Part shown: in pieces, positions 45,023 through 53,028 of the stretch
Position numbering within the stretch: position 1 is the stretch's first letter
Layout: every line of letters starts with the position of its first letter
Origin: Lentilitoribacter sp039986595
Lineage (GTDB): Bacteria > Pseudomonadota > Alphaproteobacteria > Rhizobiales > Rhizobiaceae
Direction: 5' to 3'
NCBI GenBank assembly: GCA_039986595.1
Contig: JBDWQJ010000004.1
Coordinates: forward strand, 186,001 to 250,000
DNA length: 64,000 nt
Notes under the pieces: generated by a model
Seen by the model: the letters and a program-made list of their open reading frames with translations, nothing else
The model's database searches: none
Told to the model about the DNA's origin: nothing
Program-made: the position numbers and the translations under genes

Positions 45023-46723
45023 TTATGTCAGGATTTGAAAGCGATCTACATCAACCAACCCGCGATCGGTGATCTTAAGATGTGGAATGACAGGAAGAGC
45101 CAAAAATGCCAGTTGCAAAAACGGCTCTTCTAAAACAACACCTAAAGATTTTGCCGCGTCACGCAAAATGATAAGTTGATCGCGGACTGCTTCGAACGGT
45201 TCTGTACTCATCAAACCAGCAATTGGAAGCGCAACTTCCGCTAAGATTTTGCCACCTTCAACCACGACAAAGCCACCTTCCAGCTCAACTAAACGATTGG
45301 CGGCAACTGCCATATCTTCATCATTGGCACCGACAACTGCGATATTGTGATGATCGTGACAAACGGTGGAGCCAATAGCACCACGTTTAAGACCAAAGCC
45401 GTTGACAAAGCCTGCGGAAACATTGCCGTTCTTGCCATGTCGTTCAACAATACCAATTTTAATCAGATCACGCTCAAGATCTGATCTGTCTCCCGCTTTA
45501 CCATCAATAATTTCACACGTGAGATGTTGGGTTATGATTTTACCCGGCACAATTCCAATGACATGCGCTTCATTACTATTAGTTCTGGTCTCAAATGATT
45601 TCGCATTCAGCTTTTTTGATAGGACACTATTGCGGCCAATGGGTTCGATAATTTGGCGCTGTTCGAAAACATCATCTGCAACCAATCTACCCGCGCTATA
45701 AACGTGATCGATATCGCATGTTTTAAGATCGTTTAAGACAACAAGGTCAGCGCGCTTGCCCGGAGCTACCAAACCTCGATCTTTTAAGCCAAATGCTTTT
45801 GCGGCTGAAATTGAAGCTGCACGATAAATCGCAAGCTGATCCGAGCCAAGTTCAATTGCCGTTCTAATCACATAATCAAGATGACCTTGTTCTGCGATAT
45901 CAAGGGGATTTCGATCATCTGTACAGATTGCCAAAAACGGCGAATTCCGCTCAGTGATAATCGGGGCAAGTGCATGTAGATCTTTAGAAACTGAACCCTC
46001 GCGCACCAAAATATGCATACCTTTACGAAGTTTTTCTAACGCTTCATCTGCGGTGGTTGTTTCATGATCTGTTGAAATTCCTGCAGCGAGATACCCATTA
46101 ATATCATATCCGCGCACAAGTGGGGCATGCCCATCAATATGACGATCCGCAAAAGCCTCAAGCTTATCAAGACAGGCATCATCTTTGTTTAAAACGCCGG
46201 GATAATTCATAAATTCAGCCAAACCAATGACCTTTGGGTGGTCCATGTAAGGTGTAAGATCAGCCGCAAGCAGCCGGGCACCTGAGGTTTCCATTTCGGT
46301 TGCTGGCACACAGGATGATAGCTGAACGCGGATATCCATAATGGTGTTTTCAGCGCATTTTAGAAAGTATTCAATACCGCTGATCCCCACCACATTGGCA
46401 ATTTCATGCGGGTCACAAATAACGGTTGTCACACCATAGGGAAGCACACATCTGTCAAATTCATAAGGCGTGACCATGGAAGATTCGATATGCAAGTGCG
46501 TATCAATAAATCCCGGAACGACGATCTTACCAGAAATATCAACCTCAATATCTCCATTATAAGTTTCGCAAGTGCCGACAATTTTATCACCGCAGATCGC
46601 TATGTCACCTGAAACCAGTTCACCTGTAACCAGATCATAAAACTGTCCGTTTTTTAAAACGAGATCCGCTTTTTCAACGCCTCGACCTTGGTCAATACGC
46701 TTGGCAATTATTTGCTTATTCAT
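45023..46723 (-). CDS. ade: Adenine deaminase
   Basis: A 566-residue amidohydrolase that converts adenine to hypoxanthine and ammonia in purine salvage. The metal-binding start is VPGFIDTHLHIESSMVTPYE, a signature of AdeC enzymes, with TTVICDPHEIANVVG following. Further motifs are GHAPLVRGYDINGYLAAGISTDHE, ICTDDRNPLDIAEQGH and the C-terminal adenine-deaminase domain (GLKRGAIGSTVCHDHHNIAVVG). Length matches the family. It is monocistronic and convergent with the RND operon, and a perfect 15-bp palindrome lies 33 bases upstream of its start. Confidence 0.95.
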   Translation of the reverse strand: MNKQIIAKRIDQGRGVEKADLVLKNGQFYDLVTGELVSGDIAICGDKIVGTCETYNGDIEVDISGKIVVPGFIDTHLHIESSMVTPYEFDRCVLPYGVTTVICDPHEIANVVGISGIEYFLKCAENTIMDIRVQLSSCVPATEMETSGARLLAADLTPYMDHPKVIGLAEFMNYPGVLNKDDACLDKLEAFADRHIDGHAPLVRGYDINGYLAAGISTDHETTTADEALEKLRKGMHILVREGSVSKDLHALAPIITERNSPFLAICTDDRNPLDIAEQGHLDYVIRTAIELGSDQLAIYRAASISAAKAFGLKDRGLVAPGKRADLVVLNDLKTCDIDHVYSAGRLVADDVFEQRQIIEPIGRNSVLSKKLNAKSFETRTNSNEAHVIGIVPGKIITQHLTCEIIDGKAGDRSDLERDLIKIGIVERHGKNGNVSAGFVNGFGLKRGAIGSTVCHDHHNIAVVGANDEDMAVAANRLVELEGGFVVVEGGKILAEVALPIAGLMSTEPFEAVRDQLIILRDAAKSLGVVLEEPFLQLAFLALPVIPHLKITDRGLVDVDRFQILT

Positions 46724-46755
46724 AACGATATCCTATTTGTAACCAACGTATTCGA

Positions 46756-46770
46756 ATCGACAATGTCGAT
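46756..46770. promoter_or_regulatory. 15-bp palindrome upstream of adenine deaminase gene
   Basis: ATCGACA (46756-46762) and TGTCGAT (46764-46770) are perfect 7-bp arms around a single A. The site is 33-47 bases upstream of the ade ATG and 14 bases upstream of the trkH stop codon's coordinate side. A repressor site for ade is the simplest reading. Confidence 0.4.
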
Positions 46771-46791
46771 CAAATCGTATCGTGTGTGATA

Positions 46792-48249
46792 TCATGTTCG
46801 CCAAAAGCTTGGCAAAAATATAACAAGCAGAGTGAATAATTCGAGCCGCCCTAACAACATGCCCGCAGACAAAAGCCATTTTGCTGTTGCACTCAGCTCA
46901 GCGTAATTTCCCGCAGGGCCGATTATATCACCAAGCCCGGGGCCAACATTTGCAAGCGCCGAACCTGCGCCAGAAAGTGCAGTTGTTGTATCTAAGCCTG
47001 TGAGTTTGAGCGCAAACGCGAGCACCATAAAAGATGCGATAAACAAAAAGAAAAACGCCATCACAGAAGAAATGACATGTTTTTGAATTGGTCTTTTATT
47101 AAACATCGGTTTGAAAACGCCACTGGGGTACATGACGTGATTGAGATGCATTTTCACCGCTTGAAACAGAACTTGAAATCTGAAAATCTTGATCCCGCAG
47201 GATGTTGAGCCCGCGCAGCCGCCAACAAACATGATCAAGAAGAAAAATGTAACAGCTTGAGGACCCCATGTGCCGTAGTCAGTTGATGCATAGCCTGTTC
47301 CCGTAACGATGGAAACAACATTAAATGCCGCATAGCGCAGCGCATCAATGCCCTGATGCGAGCCGCTTATAACAGCCATAATCATGGCCATTATGATGCA
47401 AAAGCCTAAAAACAATAAAAAAGCACGAACCTGAAGATCTTGCAAAAGCGGTTTATAACGCCCCTGCAACATCTGCACATATAAGATAAATGGAATGGAT
47501 CCCAAAATCATAAATACGATGGCAACAGTATCAATAGCGGCGCTGTTAAAGTGCCCAATGGATCCGTCTTTTGTGGAAAATCCACCCGTGGCAACTGTCG
47601 TCATTGCGTGAATGACAGCATCATCAACAGCCATGCCAGCAACGACATATAAAATTGCGCATAGTCCGGTAACCGCGATAAACACCAAGGTAATTGAAGA
47701 CGAAATCTGTCGGGTACGAGGCAGGATCTTTTCAGCCGTATCAAAGGCTTCTGCCTTAAACAGCTGCATACCACCAATTTGCAGCATCGGCAGCACAGCG
47801 ATCGCCATAACGATAATTCCTAGCCCGCCGAGCCATTGCAAAAGACCGCGCCAAAACAAAATACCAGGAGGCACTCGATCTAATCCAGTGATCACTGTCG
47901 CACCCGTTGTTGTTAATCCTGACATAGATTCAAAAAAAGCGTCTGTATAATTGTCAACAACACCGGACCATAAAAATGGCAGAGCGCCAAACGCGACCAA
48001 TGCTGTCCAGGCGCACACTGTCATGAGTAAAGCTTGGCGCGTTGATAGGCCTTTTGGAATGCCGCGGGTTGATAAGAACATCAACAGACCTGCAAGCAGC
48101 GTTAGTCCAGAGGATATGACAAAAACCTGCCAATCAGGATTACCTACAGCCGCATCAACAAATGCGGGCAATAACATGGAGGCCCCGAGGGTGATCACCA
48201 ACACTCCGGTGACCAATACGACTGGTCTAAAGTCGATTATGCTGTTCAA
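46792..48249 (-). CDS. trkH: TrkH family potassium uptake protein
   Basis: A 485-residue inner-membrane K+ channel-like subunit with the four pore repeats characteristic of TrkH/KtrB. The selectivity loops are visible as MSGLTTTGATVITGLD, TTVATGGFSTKDGSIG, VVSIVTGTGYASTDYG and ALANVGPGLGDIIGP. It imports K+ together with the cytoplasmic regulator TrkA, whose gene is not in this window. Its start overlaps the stop of apaG by 4 bases (ATGA), so it is translationally coupled to apaG. No terminator is obvious at its end. Confidence 0.94.
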   Translation of the reverse strand: MNSIIDFRPVVLVTGVLVITLGASMLLPAFVDAAVGNPDWQVFVISSGLTLLAGLLMFLSTRGIPKGLSTRQALLMTVCAWTALVAFGALPFLWSGVVDNYTDAFFESMSGLTTTGATVITGLDRVPPGILFWRGLLQWLGGLGIIVMAIAVLPMLQIGGMQLFKAEAFDTAEKILPRTRQISSSITLVFIAVTGLCAILYVVAGMAVDDAVIHAMTTVATGGFSTKDGSIGHFNSAAIDTVAIVFMILGSIPFILYVQMLQGRYKPLLQDLQVRAFLLFLGFCIIMAMIMAVISGSHQGIDALRYAAFNVVSIVTGTGYASTDYGTWGPQAVTFFFLIMFVGGCAGSTSCGIKIFRFQVLFQAVKMHLNHVMYPSGVFKPMFNKRPIQKHVISSVMAFFFLFIASFMVLAFALKLTGLDTTTALSGAGSALANVGPGLGDIIGPAGNYAELSATAKWLLSAGMLLGRLELFTLLVIFLPSFWRT

Positions 48250-48650
48250 TTAAGCACTCTTTTTTGGTCGGGCAAATCCAGCGAAAATGCCGGTATGGCA
48301 ACATCAAACAATGCCCCATCGTCTGTCTGAAATTGATAGGTTCCAAACATAATACCAGAAGGCGTATCAAGCGGGCAACCGGAAGAATATTCATAGCTGC
48401 TATTGGGCTCAATAAATGGCTCTTCACCCACCACGCCTTTTCCAGAAATCTCGTCAACAAAACCATTTCCGTCAGTGATGTTCCAATAGCGATTGATTAA
48501 TTGAACACGTTTATCTGAATGATTGACGACCGTAATCTGATAGCCCCAAACATAACGGCAATCTTCTGGATCAGATTGCTCTTCGAGATAAAATGGCTCT
48601 ACCGCAACTTCGATTTCATGTGTTGTGGCTTTATACATCATCTCATCCAC
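48246..48650 (-). CDS. apaG: ApaG
   Basis: ApaG is a small beta-sandwich protein with a fibronectin-III-like fold. Enterobacterial mutants show altered Co2+ resistance and Mg2+ handling, but its molecular role is unclear. The 134-residue length is normal, and VWGYQITVVNHSDKRVQLINRYWNIT and GVVGEEPFIEPNSSYEYSSG, then MFGTYQFQTDDG, are hallmark segments. It heads a two-gene unit with trkH. In related genomes apaG usually sits near metZ, which here lies a little further along. Confidence 0.95.
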   Translation of the reverse strand: MDEMMYKATTHEIEVAVEPFYLEEQSDPEDCRYVWGYQITVVNHSDKRVQLINRYWNITDGNGFVDEISGKGVVGEEPFIEPNSSYEYSSGCPLDTPSGIMFGTYQFQTDDGALFDVAIPAFSLDLPDQKRVLN

Positions 48651-48837
48651 TTGATATTATAAGCAAAAATTTCGTTACCAAAAACGGCATAAGCCTTATT
48701 GTATAGCTGAAAACTAAGGTCAAGTAGAAACCAAGCTGTAGCAAGCTAATGTCCAATTATAACGTAGTTTTGAGAATTGGTCATTTGCTCTTTAGCCATT
48801 CGGTCTATAATAGAAGCCCAAATACTAAGGCAAATAA

Positions 48838-49452
48838 ATGTTAGACGGCACAGCAAGACGGGTTTTAGACCCTACTTTGGATAAAATGGGGGCTTATTTA
48901 GCCACCAAGGGCGCATCTGCAAATGCGGTTACACTCACAGCGTTTGTTGTGGGGATGATCTCTGCTGGACTGATCGCACTTGGATATATGATCCCAGGTC
49001 TTATGCTACTCCTCTTAAGCCGCTTGGGCGATGGATTAGATGGCGCTGTTGCAAGGCATACGCAAACGTCCGATTTTGGTGGGTTTTTAGATATCGTTTT
49101 AGACTTTGCGTTTTATGGCGCAATTCCTCTGGCGTTTATTATCTATGACCCTGCCAATAACGCAATTGCTGGCGCCATATTACTGTTTGCATTTTACGTC
49201 AATGGCGCAAGCTTTTTGGCCTATTCAATTCTGGCTGAAAAATACCGTTTACAAACGGATATACGTGGCGAGAAGTCGATCTATTTCACAACAGGTTTAG
49301 CTGAGGCGACAGAAACTTTCGCCGCGTTTGCAATATTCTGCATATTCCCCGATTACTTCGCGATTGTCGCATATATCTTTGCTGCGGTTTGTATCTACAC
49401 AGCGTTTTCAAGAATTGTATTGGCCTGGAGCGCATTTAAGCCAACTCAGTAG
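48838..49452 (+). CDS. CDP-alcohol phosphatidyltransferase family protein
   Basis: A 204-residue inner-membrane enzyme of phospholipid synthesis with the family signature DGLDGAVARHTQTSDFGGFL followed by D-x3-D (residues 64-87), the metal and CDP-alcohol binding site. Six hydrophobic helices are predicted. The acceptor could be glycerol phosphate, serine, inositol or another alcohol; the sequence is not close enough to PgsA or PssA for me to choose. Its TTA ATG region has an AAGG ribosome-binding site and a TATAAT at 48806-48811. It is convergent with metZ. Confidence 0.88.
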   Translation: MLDGTARRVLDPTLDKMGAYLATKGASANAVTLTAFVVGMISAGLIALGYMIPGLMLLLLSRLGDGLDGAVARHTQTSDFGGFLDIVLDFAFYGAIPLAFIIYDPANNAIAGAILLFAFYVNGASFLAYSILAEKYRLQTDIRGEKSIYFTTGLAEATETFAAFAIFCIFPDYFAIVAYIFAAVCIYTAFSRIVLAWSAFKPTQ

Positions 49453-49480
49453 ACCAACACATTCTATTTTTCTGTTCGGA

Positions 49481-50665
49481 TCAGATATTTTGCAACGCCT
49501 GATCGAGATCTTCCAGCAAATCATCGACATCTTCAATACCAATCGACACACGAACGGTACCTTCGGTAATGCCAAGCTCGGCGCGATCTTCCTCAGCAAG
49601 ATTTTTGTGAGTTGTTGTCGCAGGGTGGGTTATCAAACTTTTAGCATCGCCCAAATTGTTTGAAATACTGATGATATCAAGCGCATTTTGGAACTTAAAG
49701 GCCGCCTGTTGGCCGCGTTTTAATTCAAAAGCCACCAGCGTTGAACCTGCTTTCATCTGCTTTGCAACGATGTCCGCCTGCGGGTGATCAGATCTTCCTG
49801 GATAAATCACTTTGCCCACGGCATTGTGCTCAGCTAAATAATCAGCAACCGCGCGCGCACTTTTTGTCTGTTGGTCAACCCGTAATGACAGTGTTTCCAT
49901 GCCTTTGAGCATCGTCCAAGCATTGAATGGAGACATTGATGGTCCTGTATGACGATAATAATCATGCAGATGCTCATCGATCCATTCTTTGTCGGATAAT
50001 ATCATACCACCCAAACATCGGCCCTGACCGTCGATATGTTTCGTCGTTGAATAAACAACAATATGCGCACCCAATTCGAGCGGCTTTTGATATAAAGGCG
50101 TAGCAAACACATTATCGACCACAAGCTTTGCACCCACTTGATTGGCGAGATTTGCAACACCTGCAATATCGATAACTTCCAAGGTTGGGTTCGTCGGGCT
50201 TTCAAGGAACATAAGCTTGGTATTGGGGCGAATGGCTTTTTCCCAATTTTCCAAATTCGTACCATCAACTAGCGTTGTCTCTATACCATATTTAGGCATG
50301 AGTTTTTCAACAACCCAGCGACATGAACCAAACAATGCGCGCGCCGCTACCACATGATCGCCAGCTTGTACCTGACACATGAGGGCTGCTGTCACTGCTG
50401 CCATCCCCGACGCCGTTGCGCGTGCATCTTCTGCACCTTCAAGCTCGCACATACGCTTTTCAAACATGTCTACGGTCGGGTTTGCATATCTTGAATAGAT
50501 AAAGCCATCTTCTTCACCCAAGAAACGCGCTTGCGCTGATTCTGAGCTTTCGTAGATAAAGCCTTGAGTTAAGTATAGAGCTTCTGAAGTTTCACCAAAT
50601 TGGGAACGCGTTGTTCCTGAATGAACCAGTTGCGTCGCAGGTCGCAGTTTTTTCTTCTCAGTCAT
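49481..50665 (-). CDS. metZ: O-succinylhomoserine sulfhydrylase
   Basis: A 394-residue Cys/Met-metabolism PLP enzyme that makes homocysteine directly from O-succinylhomoserine and sulfide in methionine synthesis. PLP motifs include YSRYANPTVDMFEKRM, ASGMAAVTAALMCQ, LESPTNPTLEVIDI and the catalytic Lys in VVYSTTKHIDGQGRCLGG near residue 209, with SIGIEDVDDLLEDL at the end. The SAM-II riboswitch upstream supports metZ rather than a cystathionine enzyme. The ATG at 50665 begins MTEKKKL with GGAAAG just ahead. An upstream in-frame start at 50725 would lie inside the terminator and is rejected. Confidence 0.94.
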   Translation of the reverse strand: MTEKKKLRPATQLVHSGTTRSQFGETSEALYLTQGFIYESSESAQARFLGEEDGFIYSRYANPTVDMFEKRMCELEGAEDARATASGMAAVTAALMCQVQAGDHVVAARALFGSCRWVVEKLMPKYGIETTLVDGTNLENWEKAIRPNTKLMFLESPTNPTLEVIDIAGVANLANQVGAKLVVDNVFATPLYQKPLELGAHIVVYSTTKHIDGQGRCLGGMILSDKEWIDEHLHDYYRHTGPSMSPFNAWTMLKGMETLSLRVDQQTKSARAVADYLAEHNAVGKVIYPGRSDHPQADIVAKQMKAGSTLVAFELKRGQQAAFKFQNALDIISISNNLGDAKSLITHPATTTHKNLAEEDRAELGITEGTVRVSIGIEDVDDLLEDLDQALQNI

Positions 50666-50705
50666 TTTCTTTCCAACAATGAACATTTGCCAGATAACCT
50701 GGCAA

Positions 50706-50736
50706 TAAAAAACCGGCTTGCACACGCCAGCCGGTT
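50706..50736 (-). terminator. Riboswitch-controlled terminator in the metZ leader
   Basis: On the minus strand AACCGGCT (50736 to 50729) pairs with AGCCGGTT (50718 to 50711) and is followed by a T run, forming a strong intrinsic terminator between aptamer and metZ. The 3' arm, extended upstream, is exactly complementary over 11 bases to the aptamer, so antiterminator and terminator exclude each other. Confidence 0.85.
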
Positions 50737-50762
50737 CACACGTTTATTCTTGAACGCACGAC

Positions 50763-50815
50763 CTTTTAGCGAGTTATTTTATGTGGCTGCAAGCCGGTCG
50801 GCCAAATCACCACGG
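50763..50815 (-). ncRNA. SAM-II riboswitch (metA/metZ leader type)
   Basis: The minus strand carries the SAM-II consensus: GGTGATTTGG, then CCGACCGGCTTGCAGCCAC, an A-rich spacer and CTCGCTAAAAGG. These form the H-type pseudoknot with the GGCTTGCAGCC helix-loop and the TCGCTAAA 3' strand that binds S-adenosylmethionine. SAM-II elements are an alphaproteobacterial class found before metA and metZ. This one lies about 100 bases upstream of the metZ start with a terminator in between, so high SAM should lower methionine synthesis. Confidence 0.93.
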
Positions 50816-50824
50816 GATAAGGAT

Positions 50825-50853
50825 CAATTATCACGTCGATAAACTTGCGTCAA
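50825..50853 (-). promoter_or_regulatory. Candidate metZ promoter upstream of the SAM-II aptamer
   Basis: On the minus strand TTGACG (50853 to 50848) and TAATTG (50830 to 50825), with GATAAT two bases earlier, form a sigma70-like pair with 15-17 base spacing. Transcription would start just before the aptamer. It shares the gap with the divergent dcd gene. Confidence 0.5.
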
Positions 50854-50909
50854 TTGACTTGAACTGCAAGAAATAGCCGACGAAAAATGACTTTAGACTA
50901 GGTGATGAT

Positions 50910-52019
50910 ATGACGAACGATGTTCGTGAAACCGGAATTTTATCAGATAGGCTTATTTCTCAGCTTTTTGATAGCGGTAAACTTTTAAGCACTAAAGCAC
51001 TTGATGGTGACCAGATACAGCCTGCAAGCTTGGACCTGCGATTGGGGGCAAAGGCTTATCGTGTCCGTGCCAGTTTTTTGCCCGGCCCTCAAAGCACGGT
51101 TGATGAAAAACTCCAACGGTTAAAACTGCACGAGATTGATCTTACCGAAGGTGCGGTTTTAGAGACAGGATGTGTCTATATAGTCCCACTTTTGGAAAGT
51201 CTTGAACTACCTCTGGAAATATCAGCATCGGCAAATCCGAAAAGCTCCACAGGTCGACTTGATATCTTCACCCGCGTGATGACCGATTACGGTCCAGAAT
51301 TTGATAAGATCGTCGCTGGCTATAATGGACCATTATGGATGGAAGTGAGCCCGCGCACATTCCCCATTGTTGCACGCACTGGCTCGCGACTTTCACAAAT
51401 CAGGTTCCGCAAAGGCAATTCACTATTAAGCTCTGATGACGTTGCTACCCTGCATGAAAAAGAAACATTAAACGATGCTGAAAACCCATCTATTTCTGAT
51501 GGCGGTATCGGCATGTCGATTGATTTAGTAGGAAGCGGTGAAGGTTCACTTGTTGGATATCGCGGCAAACATCATACAAGCGTTGTTGATGTAGATAAAA
51601 AAGTATCTCAAAACGTTTATGATTTTTGGGAGCCATTATATAACCGCGGCCGGCCTGAACTTATTCTCGATCCCGATGAGTTTTATATTCTCGTATCACA
51701 AGAGGCTGTGCATGTGCCGCCGCTTTATGCAGCTGAAATGACACCTTTTGATCCCCTTGTTGGAGAATTCCGAGTACATTACGCTGGCTTTTTCGACCCA
51801 GGGTTTGGCAATTCATCCGCAGGTGGCACGGGAAGCCGCGCCGTACTGGAAGTGCGCAGCCACGAAGTGCCGTTTATTCTAGAGCATGGACAAATTGTTG
51901 GACGGCTTGTCTATGAGCATATGCTTGAAAAACCAAGTGCGCTTTATGGTGCGGATCTTAAATCCAACTATCAGGCGCAGGGTCTAAAACTTTCCAAGCA
52001 TTTCCGCCCAGAAAACTAA
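50910..52019 (+). CDS. dcd: 2'-deoxycytidine 5'-triphosphate deaminase, long alphaproteobacterial form
   Basis: This enzyme converts dCTP to dUTP, feeding dTMP synthesis. The 369-residue protein is nearly twice the length of E. coli Dcd. It fits the alphaproteobacterial form made of two dUTPase/Dcd-like halves (N-terminal DCD_N domain). Matching parts include IQPASLDLRLGAKAYRVRAS and SANPKSSTGRLDIFTRVMTDYG, and in the second half FGNSSAGGTGSRAVLEVRSHEVPF. It is divergent from metZ, an arrangement seen in related genomes. The ATG is preceded by AGGTGATGAT, giving a weak but acceptable ribosome-binding site. Confidence 0.9.
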   Translation: MTNDVRETGILSDRLISQLFDSGKLLSTKALDGDQIQPASLDLRLGAKAYRVRASFLPGPQSTVDEKLQRLKLHEIDLTEGAVLETGCVYIVPLLESLELPLEISASANPKSSTGRLDIFTRVMTDYGPEFDKIVAGYNGPLWMEVSPRTFPIVARTGSRLSQIRFRKGNSLLSSDDVATLHEKETLNDAENPSISDGGIGMSIDLVGSGEGSLVGYRGKHHTSVVDVDKKVSQNVYDFWEPLYNRGRPELILDPDEFYILVSQEAVHVPPLYAAEMTPFDPLVGEFRVHYAGFFDPGFGNSSAGGTGSRAVLEVRSHEVPFILEHGQIVGRLVYEHMLEKPSALYGADLKSNYQAQGLKLSKHFRPEN

Positions 52020-52133
52020 CATGAAGACTAATCTGGAAACCAATCAAGAAATTGGCTTGGTAAGCGAATACTTGCAAAAACGATCTAAATATGCGCTCAT
52101 TTGCGTATAGGAACCAAAAGAATAAGTGATGAT

Positions 52134-53009
52134 ATGAGCGACGAGACGAGAGAAGTTGAATTAGAAATTGGCGGTGAGACCCGGCTCTTTGATATTGATG
52201 ATCCTGATCTGCCTGATTGGGTGGACGATGAAGCTTTTGCATCAGACGATTACCCTTATGACAAAAAGCTAAAATGGAAGCACTACGAGGAAACCATTGA
52301 AGCGCTGCAAGTTGAACTGGTTAAAGTTCAGACTTGGCTTGGAGAAAGTGGCTCGAGAATTATCTCTGTGTTCGAAGGTCGTGATGCTGCAGGTAAAGGT
52401 GGCTCGATCAACGCTGTTAGGCAATATATGAACCATAGAACTGTTCGCACAGTTGCTCTGCCAAAACCAACCGATCGTGAGCGCGGAGAATGGTATTATC
52501 AAAGATATGTTGATCATTTCCCGACTAAAGGCGAAATGGTTCTGTTTGATCGTTCTTGGTATAATCGCGCTGGTGTTGAACCTGTGATGGGTTTTTGCAC
52601 ACCTGACCAACATGCCAATTTCTTAGAGCAAACACCTGCATTTGAAAAAATGATCTCTGACGAAGGTATATATTTCTTCAAGTTCTGGCTCAATATTGGA
52701 CGTGAAATGCAGCTTCGCCGGTTCCATGATCGTCGTCATAATCCACTAAAAGTTTGGAAGCTGTCTCCTATGGATATTGCCAGCCTAAACAAGTGGGAAG
52801 ATTACACGAAAAAACGTAATCTAATGTTGGCAACAACGCATTCTGAGCAAGCACCTTGGACTGTAGTAAAAACCAATGATAAACGTCGTGCTCGCATAAA
52901 CATTATTCGCCATATTCTCTCCACTCTTCCATATGATGGTAAGGATGAGGATGTCATTGGCGAAATAGACGAGAAAATATTGGGATACGGACCAAGCTTT
53001 TTGGAGTAA
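52134..53009 (+). CDS. ppk2: Polyphosphate kinase 2
   Basis: A 291-residue single-domain PPK2 that uses polyphosphate to phosphorylate nucleoside diphosphates (or the reverse). The Walker A motif is FEGRDAAGKGGSINAV (residues 80-95) and Walker B is LFDRSWYNRAGVEPVMGF, with the lid region in between (KPTDRERGEWYYQRY). A 45-residue acidic N-terminal extension is present. Class I membership fits the length. The ATG at 52134 is chosen; a TTG at 52101 is in frame but unsupported by a ribosome-binding site. fadD starts 19 bases downstream and may be co-transcribed. Confidence 0.93.
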   Translation: MSDETREVELEIGGETRLFDIDDPDLPDWVDDEAFASDDYPYDKKLKWKHYEETIEALQVELVKVQTWLGESGSRIISVFEGRDAAGKGGSINAVRQYMNHRTVRTVALPKPTDRERGEWYYQRYVDHFPTKGEMVLFDRSWYNRAGVEPVMGFCTPDQHANFLEQTPAFEKMISDEGIYFFKFWLNIGREMQLRRFHDRRHNPLKVWKLSPMDIASLNKWEDYTKKRNLMLATTHSEQAPWTVVKTNDKRRARINIIRHILSTLPYDGKDEDVIGEIDEKILGYGPSFLE

Positions 53010-53028
53010 TCAATACTAGGGAGGAATT

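Noticed and set aside
50666..50725. Upstream in-frame start of metZ
   Set aside because: It would place the start within the leader terminator region, and the extension is not part of the family.
52040..52055. Inverted repeat CCAAT/ATTGG upstream of ppk2
   Set aside because: Only five paired bases and no promoter element near it.
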